Origin: Streptomyces ochraceiscleroticus
GTDB lineage: Bacteria; Actinomycetota; Actinomycetes; Streptomycetales; Streptomycetaceae
Length of the DNA: 64,000 nucleotides
Direction of reading: 5' to 3'
NCBI RefSeq assembly: GCF_000720485.1
Contig: NZ_JOAX01000015.1
Coordinates: 1-64,000 of the forward strand
Below the pieces are notes generated by a model, which ran no database searches, was not told the DNA's origin, and saw nothing but the letters and a program-made list of their open reading frames with translations. Within the stretch, counting starts at the first letter, position 1; the number at the start of each line of letters is the position of its first letter. The translations under genes and the position numbers were made by a program. Shown in pieces: positions 50,371 to 59,603 of this stretch.

Positions 50371-52083
50371 CTACAGCGCCGACAGTTCGCTCTCCAGGTC
50401 GTCCAGGCCCAGCGAGCCCTGGGAGAGCGCCGCCATGTGCCACTTCTTCGGGTCGAAGGCGGCGCCGTGCCGGCGGCGGGCGGCCTCGCGGCCGTTCAAC
50501 CAGGCGCGTTCGCCCAGCTTGTAGCCGATCGCCTGGCCGGGCATGCCCTGGTACCGGATGATCTCGCTCTCCACGAAGTCGGACGAGCGGCTGCAGTGCG
50601 CGTCCATGAACTCCTGCGCCAGCTCCGGCGTCCAGCGCTCGCCCGGGTGGAACGGCGAGTCCGCCGGGATCTCCAGCTCCAGGTGCATGCCGATGTCGAT
50701 GATCACGCGGATCGCGCGCATCATCTGGGCGTCCAGGTAGCCCAGGCGCCGCTCGGCGTTGCTGAGGAAGCCCAGCTCGTCCATCAGCCGCTCGGCGTAC
50801 AGCGCCCAGCCCTCGGCGTTGGCGCTGACCATGCCGACCGTGGTCTGGTAGCGGGAGAGCTCGTCGCTGACGTGTGCCCACTGCGCGAGCTGGAGATGGT
50901 GGCCGGGCACGCCCTCGTGGTACCAGGTCGAGACCAGGTCGTAGACCTGGAAGCGGGTCTCGCCCATGGTCGGCAGCCAGGTGCGGCCCGGGCGTGTGAA
51001 GTCCAGTGAGGGGCTGGTGTAGTACGGCGCGGCCGCGCTGCCCGCGGGCGCGATCCGCGACTCCACCCGCTTGACCCGCTCGGCCAGTTCGAAGTGTGTG
51101 CCGTCCAGCTTCTCGATGGCCTCGTCCATCAGCGACTGGAGCCACTCGCGGGTCTCCTCGACGCCCTCGACCATCTCGCCGTTCTCGTCCAGCCAGGCCA
51201 GCGCCTCCCACGGGGTCTTGGCGCTCGGGAGGACCTTCTCGGCCTCCTTCTCCATCTCGGCGAGCAGCCGGTGGAATTCGGACCAGCCGTACGCGTACGC
51301 CTCGTCCAGGTCCAGGTCGCTGCCGTTGTAGTAGCGGGCGAGGCGGGCGTACCGCTCGCGGCCCACCACGTCGGGGGCGCCCTCGACGGCCGGCGCGTAG
51401 GTGTCGCGCAGCCAGTCGCGCAGCTCGGTCAGCGCGCCGGTGGCGAAGGCGGCCGCGGCGTCCAGGTCGGCGCGCAGGCTCTCGGGCCCGGTCGCGGCGA
51501 AGTCGGCGAACCAGCTGCGGTCCGTGCCGATCCACTCGCCCAGCTGCCCGAGCACCGTCCGCACCTGCCGTGGTCCCGCCGGCAGCCCCCGCTTCAGGCC
51601 CTCGCCGAGGGAGGCGCGGTACCCCTCCAGCGCCGCGGGCACCGAGCGCAGCCGCTGCACGACGGCCGCCCAGTCCTCGTCCGTCGCGGTCGGCGTGAGC
51701 GTGAAGATGTCGCGCACGGAGTGCAGCGGCGAGCTGAGGTTGCTGACGGCACGCAGGCCCTCGCCCGCCTCATGGACGGCGAGTTCGGCGGTCAGCCGCT
51801 CGCGCAGCAGCCGGGCGCAGCGCCGCTCGCCGTCACTGTCGCCACCCGGCCGCGCCTCGGCGGCGGCGAGCCGGTCGAGCGTCGTGCGGGCGAGCTGGGC
51901 CAGCTCCTCCTGCCCCGTGGGGGAGAAGTCGGGCAGCTTGCCGGAGCTCTCCGGTACGCCGAGGAACGTGCCGGTGATCGGGTCGAGGGCGATCAGGGCG
52001 TCGACATAGGCGTCGGCGACCTGGCGGGGCAGCGGCTCGGCGGTGGAGCCGGCCTGACCGGTGGAAGCGTTGGGTTCGGACAT
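50371..52083 (-). CDS. DUF885-family metallopeptidase-like protein
   Basis: 570 aa from ATG 52083 (MSEPNAS); ATG 52125 adds 14 unlikely residues. DUF885 proteins resemble M1/M2-type metallopeptidases. The putative zinc motif is TWYHEGVPGHHLQLAQW near 385, with the second conserved block SNAERRLGYLDAQMMRA near 450 and YRGMPGQ-like IRYQGMPGQAIGYKLG near 510. No signal peptide, so cytoplasmic. It is followed by a GNAT gene on the same strand and preceded by an amino-acid permease; a peptide-degradation role is plausible. Confidence 0.85.
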   Translation of the reverse strand: MSEPNASTGQAGSTAEPLPRQVADAYVDALIALDPITGTFLGVPESSGKLPDFSPTGQEELAQLARTTLDRLAAAEARPGGDSDGERRCARLLRERLTAELAVHEAGEGLRAVSNLSSPLHSVRDIFTLTPTATDEDWAAVVQRLRSVPAALEGYRASLGEGLKRGLPAGPRQVRTVLGQLGEWIGTDRSWFADFAATGPESLRADLDAAAAFATGALTELRDWLRDTYAPAVEGAPDVVGRERYARLARYYNGSDLDLDEAYAYGWSEFHRLLAEMEKEAEKVLPSAKTPWEALAWLDENGEMVEGVEETREWLQSLMDEAIEKLDGTHFELAERVKRVESRIAPAGSAAAPYYTSPSLDFTRPGRTWLPTMGETRFQVYDLVSTWYHEGVPGHHLQLAQWAHVSDELSRYQTTVGMVSANAEGWALYAERLMDELGFLSNAERRLGYLDAQMMRAIRVIIDIGMHLELEIPADSPFHPGERWTPELAQEFMDAHCSRSSDFVESEIIRYQGMPGQAIGYKLGERAWLNGREAARRRHGAAFDPKKWHMAALSQGSLGLDDLESELSAL

Positions 52084-52149
52084 GGGCCCATCCTGGTACG
52101 GATGGGCCCACCGCGTCACCAGCAATAGTGGCGACGTCCCTGTCCGGGG

Positions 52150-53577
52150 CTACGCCGTCCGCGAACCGCGGATCCGGTCCCGTACCAGCGCGATCCCCAC
52201 CACGAGCACCGCGGCCAGCAGCGACAGCGTGACCTGCTGCCGCCCGTCGGGGTCGGTCAGCATGTAGACCAGCACGAACGAGATCATGCCGATCGTCGCC
52301 CAGGTCAGATACGGGAACAGCCACATCTTCACGACCAGCTTCGACGGGTCGTCCCGCAGGATCATCCCGCGCATCCGCAGTTGCGCGAAACAGATGACCA
52401 GCCACACGAACAGCGCGACGGCGCCGGAGGAGTTCAGCAGGAAGGCGAAGACGGTGTTCGGCCACTCGTAGTTGAAGAACACCGCGACGAAGCCGAAGAG
52501 GACGGAGGCGAGGATCGCGGCGCGCGGCACGCCGCGGGCGCTGGTCCGCGCGAACGCCTTGGGCGCGTCGCCGCGCTGACCGAGCGAGAAGGCCATACGG
52601 GAGGCGGTGTAGAGCCCGGAGTTCAGACAGGACAGCACCGCCGTCAGCACGATGACGTTCATGACCTGCCCGGCGTGCGGGATGCCGATCGAGTTCAGGG
52701 CCGCGACGTAGCTGCCGTCCTTGGTGATCGACTTGTCGTTCCACGGCAGCAGGCTCACCACGATGAAGATCGAGCCGAGGTAGAAGACCCCGATGCGCCA
52801 GATAACGCTGTTGGTCGCCTTGGTGACGGCGCGCTGCGGGTTCTCGGACTCGCCGGCGGCGAGCGTGACGATCTCGCTGCCCATGAAGGAGAAGACCACC
52901 ATGAGCACGCCCGTGAGGATCGACCCCGGGCCGTGCGGCATGAACCCGCCGTGCGCGGTGAGGTTGGAGATGCCCGCGCTGTCGCTGTGTACTCCGGGGA
53001 GCACGCCGAAGACGGCCAGCATGCCGATCACGACGAACGCGCCGATCGCGACGACCTTGATTCCGGCGAACCAGAACTCGAATTCACCGTACGAGGCGAC
53101 CGACGCCAGGTTCGTCGCGGTGAGCACCACCATCACGATCAGCGCCCAGCCCCATTGCGGTACGGCCGGCACCCAGCTTTCCAGGATCTCCGCGCCCGCC
53201 GTCGCCTCGACGGCCAGCACCACGACCCAGAAGAACCAGTACAGCCAGCCGATCGAGAAGCCGGCCCAGCGGCCGAGCGCCCGGTCCGCGTACGCGGAGA
53301 ACGACCCGGAGCTGGGATAGGCCGCGGCCATCTCCCCCAGCATCCGCATCACGAAGACGACCAGCGCGCCGACCAGCGCGTACGACAGGAGGATGGCGGG
53401 CCCGGCGGCGGCGATGCCGGAGCCGGAGCCGACAAACAGGCCGGCGCCGATCACCCCGCCGATCGCGATCATGGACAGATGGCGGTTCTTGAGACCGGCC
53501 TGCAGGCCGTCCGACGGGCCGTCGCCAGGGGCGGACGGTGGGGGAGGAGCCACGTCGGTCGTCGGTTGCGTGCTCAT
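52150..53577 (-). CDS. APC-superfamily amino-acid permease (AAT/GABA type)
   Basis: 475 aa from ATG 53577. Twelve hydrophobic helices; the first contains MIAIGGVIGAGLFVGSGSGI, the hallmark of the AAT family (AroP, CycA, GabP). GEMAAAYPSSGSFSAYADRA is the second conserved block and FMGSEIVTLAAGESENPQRA the later amphipathic loop. A Pro/Ser-rich N-terminal tail precedes helix 1. Substrate cannot be fixed by eye; the overall wording is closest to GABA/aromatic permeases. A palindrome TGCGTTACGCA lies upstream. Confidence 0.87.
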   Translation of the reverse strand: MSTQPTTDVAPPPPSAPGDGPSDGLQAGLKNRHLSMIAIGGVIGAGLFVGSGSGIAAAGPAILLSYALVGALVVFVMRMLGEMAAAYPSSGSFSAYADRALGRWAGFSIGWLYWFFWVVVLAVEATAGAEILESWVPAVPQWGWALIVMVVLTATNLASVASYGEFEFWFAGIKVVAIGAFVVIGMLAVFGVLPGVHSDSAGISNLTAHGGFMPHGPGSILTGVLMVVFSFMGSEIVTLAAGESENPQRAVTKATNSVIWRIGVFYLGSIFIVVSLLPWNDKSITKDGSYVAALNSIGIPHAGQVMNVIVLTAVLSCLNSGLYTASRMAFSLGQRGDAPKAFARTSARGVPRAAILASVLFGFVAVFFNYEWPNTVFAFLLNSSGAVALFVWLVICFAQLRMRGMILRDDPSKLVVKMWLFPYLTWATIGMISFVLVYMLTDPDGRQQVTLSLLAAVLVVGIALVRDRIRGSRTA

Positions 53578-53882
53578 ACGGTCCTCGGCATTTCGGTGGG
53601 ATTCCATCCCTGCGGGGCAGGGCGCGGCACGCCGCGGGGTACGGCGGGCCGCGATGAGGTGCGTCGCGTGGGGGAGGCGGGGAGCCGGCGGCGCGCTGCG
53701 GGCGGACGCCCGGCATCCGGGGCCCGGTGTCCCGGGATTCCCCGGCCCTCCGGGGTCACCCGGAAGGTCACGGGGGTTCGATCTTGCGTTACGCAGACGC
53801 TAGGAAGAATTCCCGCCACTCACCATGTACAGATGTCACACCCTGTCCGCCGGACCTTTCGACATGTGCACAAACGTGCAGG
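53578..53882. other. Promoter region of the permease with palindrome
   Basis: 305 bp without a gene. It carries the perfect palindrome TGCGTTACGCA at 53785-53795, about 210 bp upstream of the permease start and possibly an operator. The AT-richer stretch that follows, to about 53830, may hold the permease promoter. The remainder lies beyond the end of the acetyltransferase gene. Confidence 0.4.
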
Positions 53883-54599
53883 TCAAGAGCGGTGCGGAAC
53901 GGCCCTGGCGCCGGTCAGCGTGCAGGGGTCGACGTCCGCTGCGACATCCTCCGGGTCGATTCCGGCATACCGGGCCAGTTGCGCCACGTCGCGCCCCTGG
54001 AGGAGTGGGAGCGCTTCCGCGATCCGCTCGTCGCTCCAGTTCCACCAGCCGATCCGCCACAGCAGCTTGCGGCGCAGCGGGTCGAAGCGGTGCCGGACGG
54101 TCCTGTTGTCGCCCACCACGACGGAGTACGGGGCGACGTCCTTCGAGACGGTGGCGCGTGCCCCGATGATGGCGCCGGTCCCGATGCGCACGCCCGGCAG
54201 CACGACCGCCTCGTACCCGATCCACACCTCGTGCCCCACGACGGTGTCGCCTGCCGGCGCCCAGGCGTCGTGCTCGTGCGCGAAGAAGTTGAAGCCGTAC
54301 GGCGTCACCGCGTCGGCGTGGGTGTCATGCCCGTGATTGCCGCCCAGCAGAAAGGCCGTGCCCGAGGCGAACTGGCAGAAGTTCCCGATCCGCAGCCGGT
54401 CCAGGGGCACGCCCGTGCCGCCGTACTCCGTGCGGTCGTCGAAGGCGTAGCGCAGCCGTGCGGCGAACGACTCCTGGTGGTGATAGCCGCTGTACCAACT
54501 GTGCCGGCCCTCCTCCAGTGCGATCAGCGGATGCGCCGCCACCTCGGGATCGGTGTCGATCCGCTGCACTTCGGTGAAATCCTTGAAGATGTCGGTCAT
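53883..54599 (-). CDS. CatB-related hexapeptide acetyltransferase
   Basis: 238 aa from ATG 54599 (MTDIFKDFTEV); the longer frame upstream crosses the LysR promoter and is not protein-like. XAT-type beta-helix: IGNFCQFASGTAFLLGGNHG with the catalytic His, VVGHEVWIGYEAVVLPGVR, IGARATVSKDVAPYSVVVGD. DPLRRKLLWRIGWWNWSDER is the C-terminal helix pair. It is the second CatB-like gene in the window and differs clearly from the first. Divergent from a LysR gene, which may regulate it. Confidence 0.84.
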   Translation of the reverse strand: MTDIFKDFTEVQRIDTDPEVAAHPLIALEEGRHSWYSGYHHQESFAARLRYAFDDRTEYGGTGVPLDRLRIGNFCQFASGTAFLLGGNHGHDTHADAVTPYGFNFFAHEHDAWAPAGDTVVGHEVWIGYEAVVLPGVRIGTGAIIGARATVSKDVAPYSVVVGDNRTVRHRFDPLRRKLLWRIGWWNWSDERIAEALPLLQGRDVAQLARYAGIDPEDVAADVDPCTLTGARAVPHRS

Positions 54600-54784
54600 G
54601 GTCGCGGACGCTAACAGCGCGGCTGCGGAGGGTCTTCCGTATTTTTCTCTGTGCACGGCCGGTGCGCCGCCGGTGTGCTCCCCGTGTGCTGCCGGTAAAG
54701 AGATGTGAGGCTTCTGTGTCCGACGGTCGTGGGAGGTGTGCTTTCCGCGGTAACGGACAGGGTGCGCGTTGTTACGATGCGCCC

Positions 54785-55732
54785 ATGGCGGGGGACGCCG
54801 GACCGACCGGCCGGGAGAACAGCGCACCGACGGATCCGAGTACACATCAACTGAGGCTGTTCCTGCTGCTGGCCGAGGAGATGCACTTCGGCCGGGCGGC
54901 GAAGCGGGTGTTCATGACCCAGCCCGCCTTCTCGCAGCAGATCCGTTCGCTGGAGCGGCGCCTCGGGCTGACCCTGGTCGACCGCACCACGCGCACGGCG
55001 GGGCTGACCCCCTCGGGGCAGGAACTGCTCCCCGAGATCCGGGCGATGGTGCAGGCCGCCGACCGGCTGCGGCAGGTCGCCGGCGAGCGCGTCCGTACCC
55101 TCTCGGGCCGGGTGGTCATCGGCTCCTTCGAGGCCATCACCTCCGTCCACCCGATCCCGGAGATCCTGGAGGAGCTGAAGGCGCGGCATCCGGGGATCGA
55201 GGTGGAGATCGTCCGGACGGGCTTCGCGGACTCCGCGGCCACCGTCCTCGCGGGCGGGGTGGACGCGGCGTTCCTCTTCCCGCCCGTGCCGCCCGGGATC
55301 CAGACCCAGCGCCTCGCCGACCTGCGCCGCGTCGTATGCCTGGCCACCTCCGACCCGCTCGCGGACGCGGGCCCGCTGACGCTGAGCCGGCTCAGCGGGC
55401 GGCGGAACATCGGCTGGTCGCCGGAGATCCCCAAGGTCTGGCGGGACTTCTGGGCGGTCGACCCCCGCCCCGACGGCAGTCCAGCGCGCTACACCGCCCA
55501 CCAGATCGCCGAGTTCGAGCCCGCCCTCACGGCCATCGCGCTCGGCGAAGGCGTGCAGTTCCCGCCGGAGCCGGCCCGTTGGCTCTACCAGCGGCACGGC
55601 GTCGCGTACGCCGAGGTCACCGACCTGCCGCCGTGCCACACGGCCCTCGCCTGGCGGACCCGCGACCGCGACCGGCCGATAGTGACCGCACTGCGCCGGG
55701 CGACCCGCACGGTCCTGGACCGCCTCCGGTAA
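54785..55732 (+). CDS. LysR-family transcriptional regulator
   Basis: 315 aa from ATG 54785. There is no ribosome binding site, but TACGAT ends 6 nt before the ATG, so the transcript is probably leaderless. HTH: HQLRLFLLLAEEMHFGRAAK, FSQQIRSLERRLGLTLVDR (about 20-75). Effector domain (about 105-310): VVIGSFEAITSVHPIPEIL, ALGEGVQFPPEPA. It is divergent from the CatB-related gene and probably controls it. Confidence 0.88.
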   Translation: MAGDAGPTGRENSAPTDPSTHQLRLFLLLAEEMHFGRAAKRVFMTQPAFSQQIRSLERRLGLTLVDRTTRTAGLTPSGQELLPEIRAMVQAADRLRQVAGERVRTLSGRVVIGSFEAITSVHPIPEILEELKARHPGIEVEIVRTGFADSAATVLAGGVDAAFLFPPVPPGIQTQRLADLRRVVCLATSDPLADAGPLTLSRLSGRRNIGWSPEIPKVWRDFWAVDPRPDGSPARYTAHQIAEFEPALTAIALGEGVQFPPEPARWLYQRHGVAYAEVTDLPPCHTALAWRTRDRDRPIVTALRRATRTVLDRLR

Positions 55733-55758
55733 CCGGTGCCGCGGGGCCGCGGCACCGG
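55733..55758. terminator. Bidirectional terminator
   Basis: CCGGTGCCGCGG (55733-55744) and its complement ending at 55758 form an 11-12-bp stem with a very small loop. It lies between the LysR stop and the convergent lyase stop. Confidence 0.7.
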
Positions 55759-55764
55759 CCGGAC

Positions 55765-56997
55765 TCACTTGGGATTCTGTGCGTGGGTGAGCGTCTCCCA
55801 GGCGACGAAGAGGTTGTTGGAGCCGGCCGGGCGGCCACGCTCGGTGAGCGCCTGAGTGTTCGTCATGGGCTGGCCCAGGCGGCCGTGCAGCGCGTTGAAC
55901 CCGACCTCGGTGACCGGCCCGAGGCCGCGCTTGATGCTGCCCCCGCAGAGCCAGTTCGGCGGCGCCTCGCCCAGCTCGTACTTGGCGTGGAAGCCGAGCG
56001 CGTACCGCAGCCGCTCGCCGACGTCGGTGGCGAAGAGGTCCTGGCCCTGGATGCGGCTGGTCTCGGCGATGTGCGAGATGGCGGAGATGCCGTAACCGGT
56101 GTGGGTGAAGTCGCGACAGGTCTCCTGGGAGAGGCCGTTCACGAACGTGGACTGACCCTGCCAGTACTTGATGATCTTCTCGCGGCTGTCGAGCCCGCTG
56201 CCCGGCGCGGTCTTCGGCAGCTCGCCGTCGCTGCTGAGGTACACGTACGCGGGCACCCGGCCGCGGAACTTCGCCATCGCCTTGTCGTACGAAGCCTTGT
56301 CGTCGAGGAAGACGGAGATGCCGACGGCGGCCTCCATCATGCTCAGTTCCCAGTTGCCGTTGGAATGCGAGCCGTTGATGACCTCGGGGAGGTAGACGGT
56401 GCGCAGCATGGCCTTGAAGCGGTCCACCTTGTCCTGCGCCCAGCCCGTGTAGGTGTACCGGATGATCTCGGCGGCCCGTGGCCAGGAGGAGCCCGCCCAG
56501 CCGGTCTGCAGCGGGGCGTTGGAGTTGGTGTGATCCTGGATGGTGCCCGACCAGGCGTCCATGATCTCGATCGCCTTCTTGGCGTACCGCTCGTCCCGGC
56601 TGATGTACCAGGTCAGCGCGAGCGTGTACGCGGCGATGGCGTCCTCGCGCTCGTCCGTGCAGCCGTGGTCGGGGTCGGAGTAGGAGCCGCACTCGACGAC
56701 GGCGCGGGGCTTGGGCGCGCGGTCGAGCGCGGCGTACTTGCTCGCCTTCATCCGGTCGTAAGCGCTCTTCCAGGGCTCGGCGCCGGAGTTGACCTTGTCC
56801 CGGACGAAGTCGAGCTGGCCGCGCGAGACCAGAACGCCGGGGTGGGTGAAGGCGGCCGGCGCGGCGGCCGAGGTGCGCTCGGTGTGCTCGGTGGGTGAGG
56901 CGTGCGCCGCACCGAGGGTGGCCAGCAGGGCGGTGGCGGCGAGGAGGGCGGTGCCGGTGGTGCGTGCCGCGTGGCGGGGGCGTCTCTGCACAGGCAT
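55765..56997 (-). CDS. Secreted alginate-lyase-superfamily protein
   Basis: 410 aa from ATG 56997. An N-terminal signal peptide (basic QRRPRHAARTTG, hydrophobic core, cleavage near GAAHAS) exports it. The mature part has the all-helical alginate-lyase fold: FTHPGVLVSRGQLDFVRDKV, ALTWYISRDERYAKKAIEIM, DHTNSNAPLQTGWAGSSWPR, SNGNWELSMMEAAVGISVFL. The NWELSM block with nearby His/Tyr residues is where the catalytic groups lie in related polysaccharide lyases. It probably degrades a uronic-acid polymer (alginate or glucuronan). The upstream hairpin at 57110-57142 isolates it from the DUF3140 gene. Confidence 0.83.
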   Translation of the reverse strand: MPVQRRPRHAARTTGTALLAATALLATLGAAHASPTEHTERTSAAAPAAFTHPGVLVSRGQLDFVRDKVNSGAEPWKSAYDRMKASKYAALDRAPKPRAVVECGSYSDPDHGCTDEREDAIAAYTLALTWYISRDERYAKKAIEIMDAWSGTIQDHTNSNAPLQTGWAGSSWPRAAEIIRYTYTGWAQDKVDRFKAMLRTVYLPEVINGSHSNGNWELSMMEAAVGISVFLDDKASYDKAMAKFRGRVPAYVYLSSDGELPKTAPGSGLDSREKIIKYWQGQSTFVNGLSQETCRDFTHTGYGISAISHIAETSRIQGQDLFATDVGERLRYALGFHAKYELGEAPPNWLCGGSIKRGLGPVTEVGFNALHGRLGQPMTNTQALTERGRPAGSNNLFVAWETLTHAQNPK

Positions 56998-57109
56998 GGG
57001 GGGTTTCCGTCCTTGTATGTGAACGGTGGTCGCCTCTTTGGACAGGCGCGATGGTCGGTGAACCTAAAGGTCTGCACCAGATGTGTCAACACCCCATGCG
57101 GGAACGCAA

Positions 57110-57142
57110 ATACGGGCCCCGCTGTCCATGGCGGGGCCCGTA
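57110..57142. terminator. Terminator after the DUF3140 gene
   Basis: ATACGGGCCCCGC and GCGGGGCCCGTAT face each other across an 8-nt loop at 57110-57142, a perfect GC-rich stem. It lies 45 bp beyond the leftward stop at 57188, upstream of the lyase gene. Confidence 0.78.
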
Positions 57143-57187
57143 TCGGGGGCCGTCGGACGGGCTTGGGCGGGCCCGTCCCGACGGCTG

Positions 57188-57520
57188 TCAGGCAGGCTTG
57201 AGCGGGTCATGGCCGATGTTCATCAGGCCGTGGCGCCAGTCCGCGCCGCCCGCCTGCGGGTCGCGGTGGTCGGCCCGCTGGCTCTCCACGATCTCGCACA
57301 CCCGCCGCATGACCTGCGCGTCGTCCTCCGTGAGGTCGGTGCGGCGCTTGCCGAGGATCTCCAGTACGTGCCGTCCGAGCGGCGCACCGGCCTGGTCGGG
57401 GACCACCTCCGACTCCTGGCCCGCGGCCTGGACGCTCAGCCACTCCTGCAGCTCACGCGACGTCATATTGACGACGGAGTGGAACGTGTCCCACAACTCG
57501 GTGCTGACCTGTGCTGTCAC
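57188..57520 (-). CDS. DUF3140-family protein
   Basis: 110 aa from GTG 57520, with GAGGAGG about 8 nt upstream; the longer frame has no such signal. The whole protein fits DUF3140: LWDTFHSVVNMTSRELQEWL, then HVLEILGKRRTDLTEDDAQV and MRRVCEIVESQRADH, ending WRHGLMNIGHDPLKP. Related proteins are small DNA-binding-like proteins of unknown role in actinomycetes. Terminated by the hairpin downstream. Confidence 0.85.
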   Translation of the reverse strand: MTAQVSTELWDTFHSVVNMTSRELQEWLSVQAAGQESEVVPDQAGAPLGRHVLEILGKRRTDLTEDDAQVMRRVCEIVESQRADHRDPQAGGADWRHGLMNIGHDPLKPA

Positions 57521-57620
57521 GACATGCCTCCTCAGGCTCACAACGCCCGGAATCACCCGGAAAGTACGCCGCACAGGTATCCCGCGGCCCACCTGGGCAA
57601 ACCCCGCGTCACCCGGCCCG

Positions 57621-58025
57621 TCAGCCAGTACGTTCCAGCACCACGACCGGGATGTCCCGGTCGGTCTTCTGCTGGTACTCGTCGTACTGCGGCCAGGTCG
57701 CCGCCATCGTCCGCCACATCGCCGGCTTCTCCTCCGCCGTCGCCGTACGGGCGCGCGCGGGGAACCGGTCGCCCTTCACCTGCACCAGGACCTCGGGTTC
57801 CGCCTGCAGATTCAAGTACCACAGGGGCGGCGTGTCCGAGCCGCCCTTGGAGGCGACGACCAGCAGATCGTCACCGAAGCGCTGGTAGATGAGCGGCGTG
57901 CTGCGCTGCTCGCCGCTCTTGCGGCCGGTGGTGGTGAGGATGAGCGTCGTGGTGCCCTGCCACTCGTGCCCTTCCGCCCCGTCGGTCTCGACGTACCGCT
58001 TCACGTGTTCCTTGCCGAACAGCAT
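57621..58025 (-). CDS. Ddn-like deazaflavin (F420)-dependent nitroreductase-family protein
   Basis: 134 aa from ATG 58025. Split-barrel fold of the Ddn/Rv1558 family: LILTTTGRKSGEQRSTPLIY is the signature TTGRKSG-x-R segment, DDLLVVASKGGSDTPPLWYL the next strands, and VLVQVKGDRFPARARTAT the third. The C-terminal TMAATWPQYDEYQQKTDRDI is the usual helix. It reduces substrates with F420H2 in characterised members; its substrate here is unknown. Confidence 0.88.
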   Translation of the reverse strand: MLFGKEHVKRYVETDGAEGHEWQGTTTLILTTTGRKSGEQRSTPLIYQRFGDDLLVVASKGGSDTPPLWYLNLQAEPEVLVQVKGDRFPARARTATAEEKPAMWRTMAATWPQYDEYQQKTDRDIPVVVLERTG

Positions 58026-58167
58026 CGGCCGGCTCCTTCGTACGGATGAACAGGGACAGGGCAAACCTGCCATTCTGGAGCGCCGCGTACACCTCCCTTC
58101 CGCGCCGTTTCGCGCCCGGCGCACGCCGACCGCCGCGCTCCGGCGGCCGCGCCGCGCCGCCCGGCGC

Positions 58168-58977
58168 TCACGGCTGCGGAAACCCCCGCATCCCCACCTC
58201 GGCAGCGACCAGCCGGTCCAGCGCTTCCGCGGGGTCCGCGAGACCTGGTACGCACACCACCTCGCCCCGCTCCAGCGCCGCCAGCGAGGCCGTCACCACC
58301 TCGTCCACCGGCATTCCCCCCTCCGCGTGAACCCGCTGCTCCGTACCCGCGACCGACTCCTCACCCGTCGTCAGATGGAACTCGGTGGCGGTGAGCCCCG
58401 GGCACAGCACCTGGATGCGCAGCGGGGTGTCCGCCAGCTCGGCCGCGAGGGTCCGGGTGAAGGTGACGACGTATCCCTTCGTGCCGCCGTAGACGGCGCG
58501 CCGGGGGAGCGGATCGGGGGGTAGCGAGCCGGCGAACGCGAGGCGGGAGGCGACGTTGACCACCGCGCCCCGGCCGCGCTTCAGCATCCCGGGAACGGCG
58601 GCCCGGGTCAGTACCGTCAGCGCCGTGACGTTGACGTTCAGCACCCGCGTCAGCAGCAGCGGGTCGACCTCGGTGAAGTATCCATAGCCGTTGATGCCCG
58701 CGTTGTTGACCAGCAGCGCCACGTCCTCCGCCGCGACCCGCTCGGCCGTCCGCGTCAGATCCTCCGGTACGGCCAGGTCGGCGACGAGCGTCTCGACGGC
58801 GACGCCGGCCGTCTCCCGCAGCCGGCCGGCGAGCTCGTCCAGCCGCTGCGCCCGCCGCGCGACGAGCACCAGGTCCCAGCCGCCCTCGGCAAGCCGCTCG
58901 GCATACCGCGTACCGATCCCCGACGAGCCCCCGGTCACCACGGCCGTCCCCGGCCTCCCGCCTCCGGTCGTCTCCAT
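58168..58977 (-). CDS. Short-chain dehydrogenase/reductase
   Basis: 269 aa from ATG 58977 (GTG 58989 sits directly on the GGAG site and is less likely). Rossmann motif VVTGGSSGIGTRYAERLAEG near 12-30. LLVNNAGINGYG gives the NNAG motif, VVNVASRLAFAGSL the catalytic Ser, and RRAVYGGTKGYVVTFTRTLA the Tyr-x3-Lys. It belongs to the classical SDRs acting on ketoacyl or sugar-type substrates. Monocistronic, leftward. Confidence 0.88.
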   Translation of the reverse strand: METTGGGRPGTAVVTGGSSGIGTRYAERLAEGGWDLVLVARRAQRLDELAGRLRETAGVAVETLVADLAVPEDLTRTAERVAAEDVALLVNNAGINGYGYFTEVDPLLLTRVLNVNVTALTVLTRAAVPGMLKRGRGAVVNVASRLAFAGSLPPDPLPRRAVYGGTKGYVVTFTRTLAAELADTPLRIQVLCPGLTATEFHLTTGEESVAGTEQRVHAEGGMPVDEVVTASLAALERGEVVCVPGLADPAEALDRLVAAEVGMRGFPQP

Positions 58978-59198
58978 GCCCGCACCCACTCCTTCACTGA
59001 TCAGCGCATCCGCAAGCTACCGGAACCCCTGATGCGAGCACGTTCTTGCCGCCCGCGTTCCGCCCGTGTCGCTCACTCAGCGTCACGATCTCCCTGGTTT
59101 TCCGGGATCGGGCGAGTGGGAGCAATTCCTGGCATGCGACCGGAGTTCCGTAGCGCTCCACGCATACGGGCCCGGCCCGAGAACGTCCAGGAGAGACC

Positions 59199-59603
59199 AT
59201 GAAGCTGACCGCCACAGGGATGAAGGCCACCACGGCCGCCGCCGTCATGGTGGCCGCACTCACCGTCCCGGCCGCCACTTCTTCCCCGTCCGTCACCGCG
59301 TACGCCGCCGGCGCGCCGTCCGCCCCGACCACCCGCTCCACAGGCGGCGCACCGGCCGCCTCCGCCGTCCCGCCCGGACTGTCCTGCGACACCGGTAAGC
59401 ACGCCAACGACGAGTACACGGGCTACGCGCTCTGCCGGAACAACGGCGGCGCCCCGCAGACCTTCTGGGTGCATCTGGTCTGCGGCTGGGCGCCCGACGT
59501 GGACGGCGAGCACGTCACGCTCAACCCCGGCCAGTCGGGGCAGTCCACCGCCCACTGCGGCAGCCTCGGCACCGGCATCGGGGAGATCTCGGTACAGCCG
59601 TAG
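59199..59603 (+). CDS. Small secreted protein with four cysteines
   Basis: 134 aa from ATG 59199, with GGAGAG upstream. A signal peptide (MKLTATGMKATTAAAVMVAA followed by a hydrophobic run) leads to a Ser/Ala/Pro linker. The mature domain, from about residue 60, has four Cys (LSCDTGK, ALCRNNGG, HLVCGWAP, TAHCGSLG) that could form two disulfides. No family recognised. It may be a Streptomyces extracellular peptide of unknown role. Confidence 0.75.
   Translation: MKLTATGMKATTAAAVMVAALTVPAATSSPSVTAYAAGAPSAPTTRSTGGAPAASAVPPGLSCDTGKHANDEYTGYALCRNNGGAPQTFWVHLVCGWAPDVDGEHVTLNPGQSGQSTAHCGSLGTGIGEISVQP

Noticed and set aside
53774..53783. GGTTCGATC resembling a tRNA T-loop
   Set aside because: No acceptor, D-arm or anticodon stem could be paired around it.
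54611..56692. 693-codon leftward open frame over LysR and the lyase
   Set aside because: It crosses the terminator and two real genes, and its composition is that of a shadow.
57110..57142. Inverted repeat considered as an attachment site or IS end
   Set aside because: No transposase or integrase and no second copy; the position beyond a stop fits a terminator.
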